Source of the DNA: Glaciecola blandensis
GTDB taxonomy: Bacteria; Pseudomonadota; Gammaproteobacteria; Enterobacterales; Alteromonadaceae
DNA: 64,000 nucleotides
Direction: 5' to 3'
Assembly: GCF_031846165.1 (NCBI RefSeq)
Contig: NZ_JAVRIE010000001.1
Coordinates: forward strand, 248,001-312,000
Shown piece by piece: positions 43,466 through 51,801 of this stretch. The notes below the pieces were generated by a model. The model did not search any database, had not been told where the DNA came from, and was given only the letters and a program-made list of their open reading frames with translations. Positions within the stretch are counted from its first letter, which is position 1; each line of letters begins with the position of its first letter. A program made the position numbers and the translations under genes.

Positions 43466-44010
43466 TATTTCCCATCAATAATATCCACGATATATTTACT
43501 CAAATGCTCGCAAGTCATGGCATTAGCATTTGACAGATTTAAACCATCTCTAAATTTCGTATCAATGGCACCAGGGCAAACACAATAAGCATCATATCCA
43601 TCATTTGCTAAACTCTTAGATAGTGTTAATACACCAGCTTTCGCACTGCAATAAGAAGACCAATTGCCATAGGCATTGAAAGCTGCGGTTGAAGAGATAT
43701 TAATAATTTGCGTATCTGGTTTCGCTTTAACTGCAGCTTGTGATACCAAAAACGTACCAATTAAATTTACGTTGATATCGTTTATCCACTTCTGGGGATC
43801 GGCATCTGCAAAACGTGCCGGATGAATGCTGCCAGCATTATTGATGACAACATCAAAGGACTTGTCGGCAAAGAAATTTGCGACGGCTTCTGGTGAGCTT
43901 ACATCTAAGTCTTTGCGGCTAACTGTTGTGATGTCGAAGCGTTGCTGGTGTTGCTCCTTAAAACTACTGGCCCAATCACCTGCACCACCTGTTATTAGCA
44001 CGTTCAGCAT
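43411..44010 (-). CDS. Short-chain dehydrogenase/reductase, last gene of a three-gene cassette
   Basis: A 199-residue classical SDR, at the short end for the family. The N-terminal nucleotide motif is ITGGAGDWASSF, then VVINNAGSIHPARF, the catalytic Ser in IINISSTAAF and YxxxK as SSYCSAKAGVLTLSKSLA, then CPGAIDTKF. Its start codon overlaps the stop of the nucleotidyltransferase gene (TAATG), so the two are translationally coupled. The 3' end overlaps miaE on the other strand by 55 bases. With a cytidylyltransferase-like partner it may reduce a sugar or polyol precursor; this is inference from context. Confidence 0.85.
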   Translation of the reverse strand: MLNVLITGGAGDWASSFKEQHQQRFDITTVSRKDLDVSSPEAVANFFADKSFDVVINNAGSIHPARFADADPQKWINDINVNLIGTFLVSQAAVKAKPDTQIINISSTAAFNAYGNWSSYCSAKAGVLTLSKSLANDGYDAYCVCPGAIDTKFRDGLNLSNANAMTCEHLSKYIVDIIDGKYQSGDVLFIRKDEFVLNP

Positions 44011-44453
44011 TACTTCACCTCAGGGTTTTGGTGAACATCTGCTTCATCAACCAGTTTTTTGTATTGATTATATATTTTCGTTTTTAAGTTCGAGCTGCTT
44101 ACGCCAGCGCCGTAAGGGAAGTAGAACACTTGCACACCTAAGTCTCGCAAATAGTCATACTTACCACGCCAATCATCACCCACAACAAAAATATCAATAT
44201 TTAGGTCTTTTACACGCTCTGAGTGCTCTAAGGAACGCTGTGGAATAACGACATCAGGGTACTTTAGCGCTTCAATAATGGCTATACGCTCTTCAAACGG
44301 AACGCTAGGTGGCTTTTTGTATGTGCAAACAAGTTCATCTGTGCTAACGCCGACAATCAAGGTATCGCCCAAGCCGGCGCCGTATTCAATCATTTTTAGA
44401 TGATTGCGGTGGAAAAGATCAAACGTACCGGATACATAGACAACCGTTCTCAT
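44010..44453 (-). CDS. TagD-like cytidylyl/adenylyltransferase family protein
   Basis: A 147-residue nucleotidyltransferase of the glycerol-3-phosphate cytidylyltransferase type. The signature GTFDLFHRNHLKMIEYG holds the HxxH motif, followed by DTLIVGVSTDELV, the substrate-region FEERIAIIEALKYPDVVI and DIFVVGDDWRGKYDYL, where G-D-D-W-x-G-K is the usual TagD/GCT wording. The C-terminal GVSSSNLKTKI corresponds to the ISTT/SSS nucleotide motif. A GAGGAG site precedes the ATG. Expected product is a CDP- or ADP-activated polyol phosphate, but no glycosyltransferase or teichoic-acid-like gene is nearby. Confidence 0.87.
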   Translation of the reverse strand: MRTVVYVSGTFDLFHRNHLKMIEYGAGLGDTLIVGVSTDELVCTYKKPPSVPFEERIAIIEALKYPDVVIPQRSLEHSERVKDLNIDIFVVGDDWRGKYDYLRDLGVQVFYFPYGAGVSSSNLKTKIYNQYKKLVDEADVHQNPEVK

Positions 44454-44476
44454 AAACGACTCCTCGTTGTTTTTGT

Positions 44477-45367
44477 TTAATGTTTGAGCTCAAGCTTCTC
44501 CACTAACTCCATTTCATTGACTTCGAAAGTCACGGTATATTCACCGGCTTGCGATTCAGAGTCACGAGGGAAGGGGAAGTTTATTAACTTAGCTTTCGTT
44601 GAATCAAAACTGAAGCGACCTATCACTTTTCCATTTGGATCGCGCAGGGTGGTTCTCACATCAGTTGTCGGTTTTTTACTAAACTGTGGACGAACAAGTA
44701 ACCTTTCAACACAGACGAGTTCTTCAAAACGCGGCGGCTGACAGTATGTGGGGGTGGTATAGACCTGTTTCAAATAAATATTGCTAGACAAATCTCTTTC
44801 TAATTCACGGATAGTTTCTTGTAAACGCAACTTTTCTTTAGAAAATCTTAATGACTCTTCATTTACCTTGGCAAGTTCATTGCGAAGGACTTGAGTTTGT
44901 GTCGAAAGGTCGCTGTTTTTATTGTTCAAATCAGCCATGCGTTCTTTCATTGAATTTAATTGCTTACCTAAGAAACTAGCTTGGACAGCGTTATCACTGC
45001 ACTCTTCGGCATTGTAGACCTGGCTACTGGTGATTTTTGCTCGTTCTCGCGCCTGTTGCTTGGATAATGCTAACGCTGCAGCTTGGTCATTACGACATTG
45101 AGCAAGTTGTGCAATATTTCTATCAACTAACCCTCTTGTCTGGGTCAATTGCGTTTGAGCGCTTTCGCTTGAAGACTCTAGGAGACTGTTCTTTGCCTCA
45201 AGTGCCTCTATTTCTGCCTCTAACTTAGTATTGGCGTCAAGTAAGCTGATCATATAGTCGGTATCTATCGCGTCAGAGTCTTTCTGATTTTGTTGAATAT
45301 AAAGTGCGGCGAGAATCACGATGTTTATCACAACCAGTACTAAGTACTTGATGCTTCTTTTGAACAT
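44477..45367 (-). CDS. Coiled-coil inner-membrane protein of unknown function, first gene of the cassette
   Basis: A 296-residue protein starting at ATG (complement of 45365-45367), 8 bases after AAGGA. One membrane helix at about residues 5-22 (IKYLVLVVINIVILAALYI) is followed by about 170 residues of predicted coiled coil (for example LLDANTKLEAEIEALEAKNSLL, broken here only by charged heptads) and a C-terminal beta-rich domain of about 90 residues. Cysteines at about 91 and 122 in the coil, and the pair YCQPPR and LVCVER in the beta domain, suggest periplasmic disulphides. I do not recognise the family. It begins a probable operon with the nucleotidyltransferase 23 bases downstream. Confidence 0.72.
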   Translation of the reverse strand: MFKRSIKYLVLVVINIVILAALYIQQNQKDSDAIDTDYMISLLDANTKLEAEIEALEAKNSLLESSSESAQTQLTQTRGLVDRNIAQLAQCRNDQAAALALSKQQARERAKITSSQVYNAEECSDNAVQASFLGKQLNSMKERMADLNNKNSDLSTQTQVLRNELAKVNEESLRFSKEKLRLQETIRELERDLSSNIYLKQVYTTPTYCQPPRFEELVCVERLLVRPQFSKKPTTDVRTTLRDPNGKVIGRFSFDSTKAKLINFPFPRDSESQAGEYTVTFEVNEMELVEKLELKH

Positions 45368-45513
45368 GTTAGATGTCCTTATCAAATTGCAAGAATGTGA
45401 TGACGCTTTCTACTACCTGTTGGGCGTCGAGTCTGAGGGTTAATGAAAACTCAACTTGGAATGATAGACATCAATGAGTTGTTTTTCAAACACTTTTGGC
45501 CATATTGTCTGAT

Positions 45514-46260
45514 TTAAAATTGTCGGGTTTCTAACGCGAGTGAATCGGGCGTTGCTACTAGGATGCTTCCTTGATCGTACCAATCTCCCAAGACGATGCG
45601 TTGCATGGGTTTGCCGTTAATTTTGAAGTGGTGAACGAAGGGGCGGTGGGTATGTCCATGGATTAAGAGATCCACTTCGTGATTGCGCATAGCGTCTTCG
45701 ACTTCAGACTGAGTAACATCCATGATATCTGCGGTGAGTTGTTTTTGATTGTTTTTACTTGTTTCTCTGCCTTTCTCTGCGATGTTTTTTCGCATACTTA
45801 AAGGAAGCAATAACATTAGACGTGGCCACCACCAACTGCGAGATTTTTTCCTGAATTTCTGATATGCCACATCGCGTGTACACAATTCATCACCATGCAT
45901 GATTAAGGCTAAGCGCCCATATAAATTAATCACGTCTTGTTCGGGGAGAATTGTCATACCCGCTTTTTCAGCGTATTCCTCACGAATCGCAAAATCACGA
46001 TTGCCGTGAATAAAGTAAATAGGGACAGTTTTGCTTAATGTACGAAGTGCTTCAGCGATGCTTTCTGAAAACTCGGTGATGTTGTCATCGCCAATCCAGA
46101 CCTCAAATAAGTCGCCGAGAATATATAAGGCGTCAGCTTGTTTAGCTTCGGTTTCCAGAAAACGGAACAAGCATGCGTTGATATCATCCCGATCTGCACT
46201 TAAGTGCAGATCTGAGATGAAATAAGTGACCGGTTTATTCAACAATGCTTGCCGATTCAA
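45514..46260 (-). CDS. lpxH: UDP-2,3-diacylglucosamine diphosphatase LpxH
   Basis: A metallophosphoesterase of about 248 residues that makes lipid X in lipid A synthesis. Metal motifs are SDLHLSADRDD, LGDLFEVWIGDDN, HGNRDFAI, LIMHGDELCTRD and LIHGHTHRPFVH. The exact start is uncertain: TTG codons at 46260, 46245 and 46242 are all in frame and none has a good ribosome site; the furthest gives a 26-base overlap with ppiB, so translation is probably coupled to ppiB. The order ppiB-lpxH divergent from cysS is the enteric arrangement. Confidence 0.94.
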   Translation of the reverse strand: MNRQALLNKPVTYFISDLHLSADRDDINACLFRFLETEAKQADALYILGDLFEVWIGDDNITEFSESIAEALRTLSKTVPIYFIHGNRDFAIREEYAEKAGMTILPEQDVINLYGRLALIMHGDELCTRDVAYQKFRKKSRSWWWPRLMLLLPLSMRKNIAEKGRETSKNNQKQLTADIMDVTQSEVEDAMRNHEVDLLIHGHTHRPFVHHFKINGKPMQRIVLGDWYDQGSILVATPDSLALETRQF

Positions 46261-46735
46261 TTACAACGTCTTCTAAAGGCACATCTTGATGCATGCCCAT
46301 GTTCCCAGTTTGTACGCCTTTGATTTTTTCAACAACGTCCATGCCTTCAATCACTTCAGCAAACACGCAGTAACCGTAGCCTTGTACATTTGGTGCAGAG
46401 AAATCAAGAAAGTCATTGTCTTTCACATTGATAAAGAATTGCGCTGTTGCAGAATGCGGGTCTTGCGTTCTTGCCATTGCCAATGTGCCAGTTTTGTTGC
46501 TTTTGCCGTTGTCCGCTTCGTTCTCAATCGGATCATTCGTTGATTTTTGTTCTAAGCCAGCTTCAAAACCACCACCTTGGATCATGAAGTTACCGATAAC
46601 ACGGTGGAAAATCGTACCGTTGTAAAAACCTTCTTTTACGTAGGTAATAAAGTTTGCCACTGTTTTCGGTGCCGCATCTTCAAATAAGGCAATTTTGATG
46701 TCGCCGTGATTTGTTGTTAATAACACATGTTGCAT
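46235..46735 (-). CDS. ppiB: Peptidyl-prolyl cis-trans isomerase B (cytoplasmic cyclophilin)
   Basis: A 166-residue cyclophilin without a signal peptide. The isomerase core shows KTVANFITYVKEGFYNGTIFHRVIGNFMIQGGGF, in which FHRV and the Gln of MIQGG are active-site positions, then GTLAMART, ATAQFFINVKDNDFLDF and YCVFAEVIEGMDVV. The absence of a leader makes it the cytoplasmic PpiB rather than periplasmic PpiA. It is divergent from cysS, with about 170 bases between, and precedes lpxH. Confidence 0.95.
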   Translation of the reverse strand: MQHVLLTTNHGDIKIALFEDAAPKTVANFITYVKEGFYNGTIFHRVIGNFMIQGGGFEAGLEQKSTNDPIENEADNGKSNKTGTLAMARTQDPHSATAQFFINVKDNDFLDFSAPNVQGYGYCVFAEVIEGMDVVEKIKGVQTGNMGMHQDVPLEDVVIESASIVE

Positions 46736-46838
46736 AATGTCTTCCTAATATCAGAGAAATTTTGTCGCAATGTTAGCGTAAAACACCCACAAGACCAATG
46801 CTCAAGCGTTCATTTTGCTGCTTAATTCACAAAACGGG

Positions 46839-46866
46839 TTCACATTTATGGCTTGAGTGCTAGAAT
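46839..46866 (+). promoter_or_regulatory. Sigma-70 promoter of cysS
   Basis: TTCACA at 46839-46844 and TAGAAT at 46861-46866 are separated by 16 bases; TG lies two bases before the -10 (extended -10-like). The discriminator TCGCGGC is GC-rich. Initiation would be about 30 bases upstream of the cysS ATG. Confidence 0.65.
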
Positions 46867-46906
46867 TCGCGGCTAATCATAAAACCAACATAGGTAAATA
46901 GCGCTG

Positions 46907-48292
46907 ATGTTACAGATATTCAACACACTCACTCGTAAGAAAGAACCCTTTACTCCTTTAGTTGAGAACAAAGTGGGTCTTTATGTGTGCGGAATTACTG
47001 TTTATGACCTGTGTCATATGGGGCATGCTCGCACTTACTTAAGCTTTGATATTATGGTGCGTTATTTACGTCATGCGGGATATGAGGTGAACTACGTTAG
47101 AAACATCACCGATGTTGACGACAAAATCATACAGCGAGCTATTGCCAATAATGAAACGCCAAGTCAATTGACTGAGCGAACCATTGCTATGATGCATGAG
47201 GACTTTGCTTCAATTAATCTTTTAGAGCCTGATGTTGAGCCGAAGGTGACTGAGCACATGGACGAGATCATCGACGTGATACAGCGTTTGATGGATAAGA
47301 AGTATGCATATCAAGCGCCGTCGGGTGACATTTTGTTTGATGTTAGTTCGTACGAAGCCTATGGCCGTTTGAGCAAGCAAGACCTAAGTCAGCTTAATGC
47401 TGGTGCGCGGGTTGAAACTTCAAGTGACAAAGATGATCCGCTTGATTTTGTACTATGGAAATCGGCGAAACCTGAGGAGCCTAGTTGGGAGTCACCATGG
47501 GGCAATGGCAGACCAGGATGGCACATTGAATGTTCAGCTATGAATCACAAACACTTAGGTGAACACTTTGATATCCACGGTGGCGGTTCAGATTTGATGT
47601 TCCCTCATCACGAAAATGAAATTGCGCAATCATGCTGTGCATTTGATACACCATATGTGAACACTTGGATGCACGCGGGTATGGTACAGGTAGATGACGT
47701 AAAAATGTCGAAATCACTGGGTAATTTCTTTACATTGAGAGATGTGTTGAAAGTACATGATCCTGAAACCTTACGCTTTTTCCTCATGTCTGCTCATTAC
47801 CGCAGTCAGTTAAGCTATTCTCAGGACAGTATCGCGCAAGCAAAAGCGGGATTAGAAAGACTATACACTGCACTACGTGGCATCGATGCCAACTTAGATG
47901 TAGCGTTATCCAAAGGTGGCTATTTGTCTCGTTTCGAAGCTGCGATGAATGATGACTTTAATATGCCAGTGGCTTTCTCTGTATTATTTGATGTGGCTAG
48001 AGACCTGAATAAAGCAGAAGGTGATGAAGCTGCCGACCTTGCGGGTGTTTTACAAAAACTGGGCGGTATATTAGGTATTCTGCAAATGTCACCTGCCGAT
48101 TATTTGCAAGGAAATATTGCAGGAGAGGGCAGTGATGAATTTGCCTCAAAAGTAGAAGCGTTAATTGAACAACGCAATACGGCACGCTCAAATAAAGATT
48201 GGCCGGCAGCCGACGCAGCGCGCGATGCACTTAACGAGTTGGGCGTGGTGCTAGAAGATAGCGCTTCCGGCACCACTTGGCGTAAAGCTTAG
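46907..48292 (+). CDS. cysS: Cysteinyl-tRNA synthetase
   Basis: A 461-residue class I synthetase. The HIGH signature is in CHMGHARTYLSFDI and KMSKS in DDVKMSKSLGNFF. Zinc ligands are CGITVYD, HIECSAMN and HGGGSDLMFPHHENE. The anticodon-binding helical bundle and a short C-terminal DALR-like part complete the normal length. Its stop codon shares bases with the stop of mltD on the opposite strand (overlap of 4 bases), leaving no room for a separate terminator. Confidence 0.98.
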   Translation: MLQIFNTLTRKKEPFTPLVENKVGLYVCGITVYDLCHMGHARTYLSFDIMVRYLRHAGYEVNYVRNITDVDDKIIQRAIANNETPSQLTERTIAMMHEDFASINLLEPDVEPKVTEHMDEIIDVIQRLMDKKYAYQAPSGDILFDVSSYEAYGRLSKQDLSQLNAGARVETSSDKDDPLDFVLWKSAKPEEPSWESPWGNGRPGWHIECSAMNHKHLGEHFDIHGGGSDLMFPHHENEIAQSCCAFDTPYVNTWMHAGMVQVDDVKMSKSLGNFFTLRDVLKVHDPETLRFFLMSAHYRSQLSYSQDSIAQAKAGLERLYTALRGIDANLDVALSKGGYLSRFEAAMNDDFNMPVAFSVLFDVARDLNKAEGDEAADLAGVLQKLGGILGILQMSPADYLQGNIAGEGSDEFASKVEALIEQRNTARSNKDWPAADAARDALNELGVVLEDSASGTTWRKA

Positions 48293-49977
48293 GTTCTTGT
48301 TACGTCTACGTACAGCTTGAGTTTTTGCCCAGGCTGTAAGTAGCGCTTACTGTTCAGATCATTCCACTTAGTAATGTCACTAATTGAAACTTTAAACTTG
48401 CTGGCTATTCGAGATAATGAATCACCGTTTCTAACCGTGTAGGTCAGTTTGCGCATGATGCTATTGTCAGTTTGCTGGGGCGATACTTTATTTACCCAAA
48501 CGACAAGGTCTTTACCTAGCATCAATGGATCTCGTGGTGCCATACCATTCCATTTTGCTAGTTCACGCACTGACACTTTGTATTCGCGAGACAAATCCCA
48601 GAAGGTATCACCACTCTTAATCTTATGAGTGAGTTGATAGGCCCCTTTCTTTTGAGCTTGAGTTCGGGCTAAGCGCTGATCTGCCGATAGTGAGTATTCT
48701 TCTAGGCTTTTCAATGCAACCGGTACTAACAAGTAATCGTTTGCGTATATGACGTTATTCTTCATGCCATTAATGCTTTGAATCACATCAATCGTGGTGT
48801 GATATTTATTGGCAATAAGACCAAGACTTTCACCCGACTTCACTTTATGGCGTACCCAATTTAATCTATCTTTAGGATCGGTGTCTTGTAGCGCCAGCGT
48901 AAATGTTTCAGCCACTCGCTTAGGTACGACTAAACGGTGTGGACCATCCGGATCAGTTGCCCAGCGATTAAATCCAGGGTTTAGAGCATGTAACTCTTCT
49001 GTTGTTAAACCAGCAAACTTCGCTGCCATAGCAAGGTCAATCTGAGAACCGACATCAACAATTTCAATCACCGGCTGATTGCTGATTTCAGGCCAATCAA
49101 AGGTATATTCTTGTTGATTTGCAAGAATATCTGACAGGGCCAATAGCTTCGGCACATAGGCACGTGTTTCGCGAGGTAAGTCTAAAGACCAAAAGTCCGT
49201 TGGTTTACCGCGGCGTTTGTTGTTTCGGATTGCTCGCATGACACGACCTTCGCCACTATTGTAAGCGGCCAGAGCATGTAACCAATTACCATCGAAAAGT
49301 TTATGAAGGCGCTGAAGGTATTTAATTGCACCTTCGGTAGAAGCGATAACATCACGACGACCGTCATACCACCATGTTTGCTTCATACCATAATTTTTGC
49401 CGGTGCCAGGGATAAACTGCCACATGCCTGCAGCACGCCCATGCGAATAGGCGAAAGGATCAAATGCGCTTTCAACGATAGGTAATAAAGCCAGTTCCGC
49501 TGGCATGTTGGCTTTTTCTAACTCTTCAACGATGTAATATAGAAATGGCTCAGCGCGCTTAGAGACTCGTTTCATGTAGGACGGGTGACGCAAATACCAT
49601 CGACGTTGATTTTCAACTCGTTTTTGATCAGGCACCGCAAACGTCAAACTCTGACGAACTCGTTCCCAAACATTGGTAATTTCGATAGGGGCTGGTACTT
49701 CATCTTCAATTAGTGTGAGTTCAACCGGTTTCGCTGGATGAACGACTGGAAGCACGCCTTCTGCGTCACTTTCACAATAGGTATGGTCAGCGTCGACAGC
49801 GACGTTGCAGCTTAAATCGTTTGCAAAGGCAAAGTTTTCTTGGCTGGTATTCTCAATTTCATGCCCAATCTCATGCTCACTCTCGCTCGAGTTAGATGCA
49901 TTATCGGTAGTCTCACTTGGTGTGACGAGGCAACCCGTCAACACTAGGGGCAGCATAGCTGCGAATATGTATTTCAT
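48289..49977 (-). CDS. mltD: Membrane-bound lytic murein transglycosylase D
   Basis: A 562-residue lipoprotein: lipobox LTGC with the lipidated Cys near residue 16. After an acidic linker comes the transglycosylase domain with the catalytic Glu in LLPIVESAFDPFAYSHGRAAGMWQFIPGTGKNYG, continuing DGRRDVIASTEGAIKYLQRL and LAAYNSGEGRVMRAI. Three LysM domains follow: VKSGESLGLIANKYHTT, IKSGDTFWDLSREYKVS and VRNGDSLSRIASKFKVS. It cleaves peptidoglycan glycan strands with formation of anhydro-muropeptides. gloB lies next on the same strand, as in E. coli. Confidence 0.95.
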   Translation of the reverse strand: MKYIFAAMLPLVLTGCLVTPSETTDNASNSSESEHEIGHEIENTSQENFAFANDLSCNVAVDADHTYCESDAEGVLPVVHPAKPVELTLIEDEVPAPIEITNVWERVRQSLTFAVPDQKRVENQRRWYLRHPSYMKRVSKRAEPFLYYIVEELEKANMPAELALLPIVESAFDPFAYSHGRAAGMWQFIPGTGKNYGMKQTWWYDGRRDVIASTEGAIKYLQRLHKLFDGNWLHALAAYNSGEGRVMRAIRNNKRRGKPTDFWSLDLPRETRAYVPKLLALSDILANQQEYTFDWPEISNQPVIEIVDVGSQIDLAMAAKFAGLTTEELHALNPGFNRWATDPDGPHRLVVPKRVAETFTLALQDTDPKDRLNWVRHKVKSGESLGLIANKYHTTIDVIQSINGMKNNVIYANDYLLVPVALKSLEEYSLSADQRLARTQAQKKGAYQLTHKIKSGDTFWDLSREYKVSVRELAKWNGMAPRDPLMLGKDLVVWVNKVSPQQTDNSIMRKLTYTVRNGDSLSRIASKFKVSISDITKWNDLNSKRYLQPGQKLKLYVDVTRT

Positions 49978-50123
49978 TAGAACCTAATTTTATGCGCAAA
50001 TTTATTGTTGTGTACCGTTATCGGTATCTGTTTTTATGGTGTTTTTATTCTTATTTTTGATCACCAACTCGTTCATCGACGAGTAAAAAAACAATCCTTA
50101 ATCATACCTAATTCAAGGTGCAA

Positions 50124-50891
50124 TTAATAACTGTCTTTTCGCGAACGTAAAGCCGCAAATACTTCGACTGCATTGGCAGGTGATAAGTTCATCTCTTTCG
50201 CAATGTTTTCCTCTATGCGTTTGTCCTCACAGCGCAGGAAAGGATTAATTCTTTTTTGCGTTTTGATATCGCTTGGCAGGGTAATTTTTCCAAGTGCTCG
50301 AGTTTCTTCGGCCCACCGGCTATATTCCTGTAATGCCATGTTTTCAGGGTCGACGTGTTTTGCAAATGCCAGATTTGCAAGTGTATATTCATGAGTGCAA
50401 TACACTTTGGTATTCTCTGGAAGTGCGGCAAGTTTACTCAATGACTTGTAGAATATTTCTGGGGTACCTTCAAACATGCGACCGCAGCCAGCAGAAAAAA
50501 GAGTGTCGCCACAAAATACTAGGTCTTCATTAACGTAGCCGATGTGGTCCATTGTGTGACCATGAAGTTCGAGGACATTGAGTGTGACAGACGGGCTTTC
50601 AATGGAAACAATGTCTCCTTCCGATAAATTATGCGTTAAGCCTTTAATATTAGGGTTTTTGGGACCATATACAGGCACGTCGTTGTGCTTCTCTTTGAGT
50701 GCTAGAACGCCACCCACATGGTCATAGTGGTGGTGAGTTATAAGAATTGCAGTCAGTGTTAAATCTGCTGATATCAGGGCTTCTTCTACAGGCTTAGCTT
50801 GGCCAGGGTCAACAACAATGGCGTATTTGCCGTCATGTAAACACCAAATATAATTGTCATCGAAAGCGGGAATTGCGAAAATCTGATTCAT
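50124..50891 (-). CDS. gloB: Hydroxyacylglutathione hydrolase (glyoxalase II)
   Basis: A 255-residue metallo-beta-lactamase-fold enzyme hydrolysing S-lactoylglutathione. The binuclear metal motif is ILITHHHYDHVGGVLAL; further ligands are in LHGHTMDHIGYV, FCGDTLFSAGCGRMFEG and KVYCTHEYTLANLAFA. The C-terminal glutathione-binding part ends with NPFLRCEDKRI and VFAALRSRKDSY. It is divergent from the methyltransferase gene and upstream of mltD; the mltD-gloB-methyltransferase order is conserved with E. coli. Confidence 0.96.
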   Translation of the reverse strand: MNQIFAIPAFDDNYIWCLHDGKYAIVVDPGQAKPVEEALISADLTLTAILITHHHYDHVGGVLALKEKHNDVPVYGPKNPNIKGLTHNLSEGDIVSIESPSVTLNVLELHGHTMDHIGYVNEDLVFCGDTLFSAGCGRMFEGTPEIFYKSLSKLAALPENTKVYCTHEYTLANLAFAKHVDPENMALQEYSRWAEETRALGKITLPSDIKTQKRINPFLRCEDKRIEENIAKEMNLSPANAVEVFAALRSRKDSY

Positions 50892-51011
50892 CTTAGCCTC
50901 ATTAAAATATCTATGCTATTAAGTGTGCAGTATGAGTATTACGCTTGCAAGTAGAGTCGTGTTCACTATAACCTTAGGCCAAGGTAAATTAACTAACAAG
51001 GTTTATGTGGC

Positions 51012-51758
51012 GTGATGAAATCAGCACTAAGTGCGGTTAAGCCTCAGTATCCTACTGGATGGTCTGATATTAGCCAAGGCGAGCTGATTAAACAGGAGCT
51101 TGAGCTAGCCTGTGCACCTTTAGTTGAGCGGATATTTGGTTATCATTTCGTCCGTTTAGGAACGCTCAGTGGTGATGTCGCCTTGGTTAATTCGCCAATA
51201 AAACACATCGTTAATCTAAGCGAGCCCATAACTGCAGGTTGCAATGTCAGGGGTATCTCGCGAGAACTACCTCTTCAACAAAACTCCGTTGATGGTTTCT
51301 TGTTGGCCGCCGAGCTAGATTTTGCTCAGGATCCTCACCAAATTTTACGCGAAGTTGATCGTGCCATCACTGCTAATGGGCAAGTCATTATTGCTGGATT
51401 TAACCCTTTCAGTATGGCTGGCGTGCTTAAATACTTTCCTATAAATAAAGGCAATTTATTGCATCAGGGACGCTTCTTCACCAGCGCTAGAATAAAGGAC
51501 TGGTTGCAGCTTTTGGGCTTTGAAATAGTCGAGCAGGAGTATGTTATGTACTCGTCCTTATTTGCTAGCAAACGCTTTTCTCAAGGATCAAGAATACAAA
51601 AGTTTTGTAAGCGGTACTTGCCAGGCTTATCGTCAATGTACGTCATTGTGGCGAGGAAAAGAGAGATACCACTTTCGACGATAAAACCTAAATGGAAGGT
51701 GAAGAAGCCAAGTTTTTCTGCAGCAAGTGCTAGAGTGAGCCATCGCGACTCACTCTAA
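51012..51758 (+). CDS. Class I SAM-dependent methyltransferase (YafS-like)
   Basis: A 248-residue protein (GTG at 51012 or ATG at 51015) of the class I methyltransferase fold. It shows a methyltransferase-11 pattern: NSVDGFLLAAELDFAQDPHQILREVDRAITANGQVIIAGFNPFSMAG. The glycine-rich SAM loop of motif I is not obvious, and the N-terminal third is short, so SAM binding needs confirmation. Genes of this kind lie between gloB and rnhA in many gammaproteobacteria (yafS in E. coli); rnhA is absent here. Substrate is unknown. The C-terminal 30 residues are basic and Ser-rich. Confidence 0.78.
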   Translation: MMKSALSAVKPQYPTGWSDISQGELIKQELELACAPLVERIFGYHFVRLGTLSGDVALVNSPIKHIVNLSEPITAGCNVRGISRELPLQQNSVDGFLLAAELDFAQDPHQILREVDRAITANGQVIIAGFNPFSMAGVLKYFPINKGNLLHQGRFFTSARIKDWLQLLGFEIVEQEYVMYSSLFASKRFSQGSRIQKFCKRYLPGLSSMYVIVARKREIPLSTIKPKWKVKKPSFSAASARVSHRDSL

Positions 51759-51801
51759 CTATCTTAAATGACAGTTAAGTAGCTCGACAAGCTACTTAAC
51801 T
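51731..51801. terminator. Two adjacent perfect hairpins between the methyltransferase gene and metG
   Basis: TAGAGTGAG (51731-51739) pairs with CTCACTCTA (51749-51757) around 9 bases at the methyltransferase stop. AGTTAAGTAGCT (51773-51784) pairs with AGCTACTTAACT (51790-51801) around CGACA and includes the metG stop. Both are exact stems in a 33-base convergent gap. Neither has a strong T run, so they may protect 3' ends rather than terminate. Confidence 0.6.
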
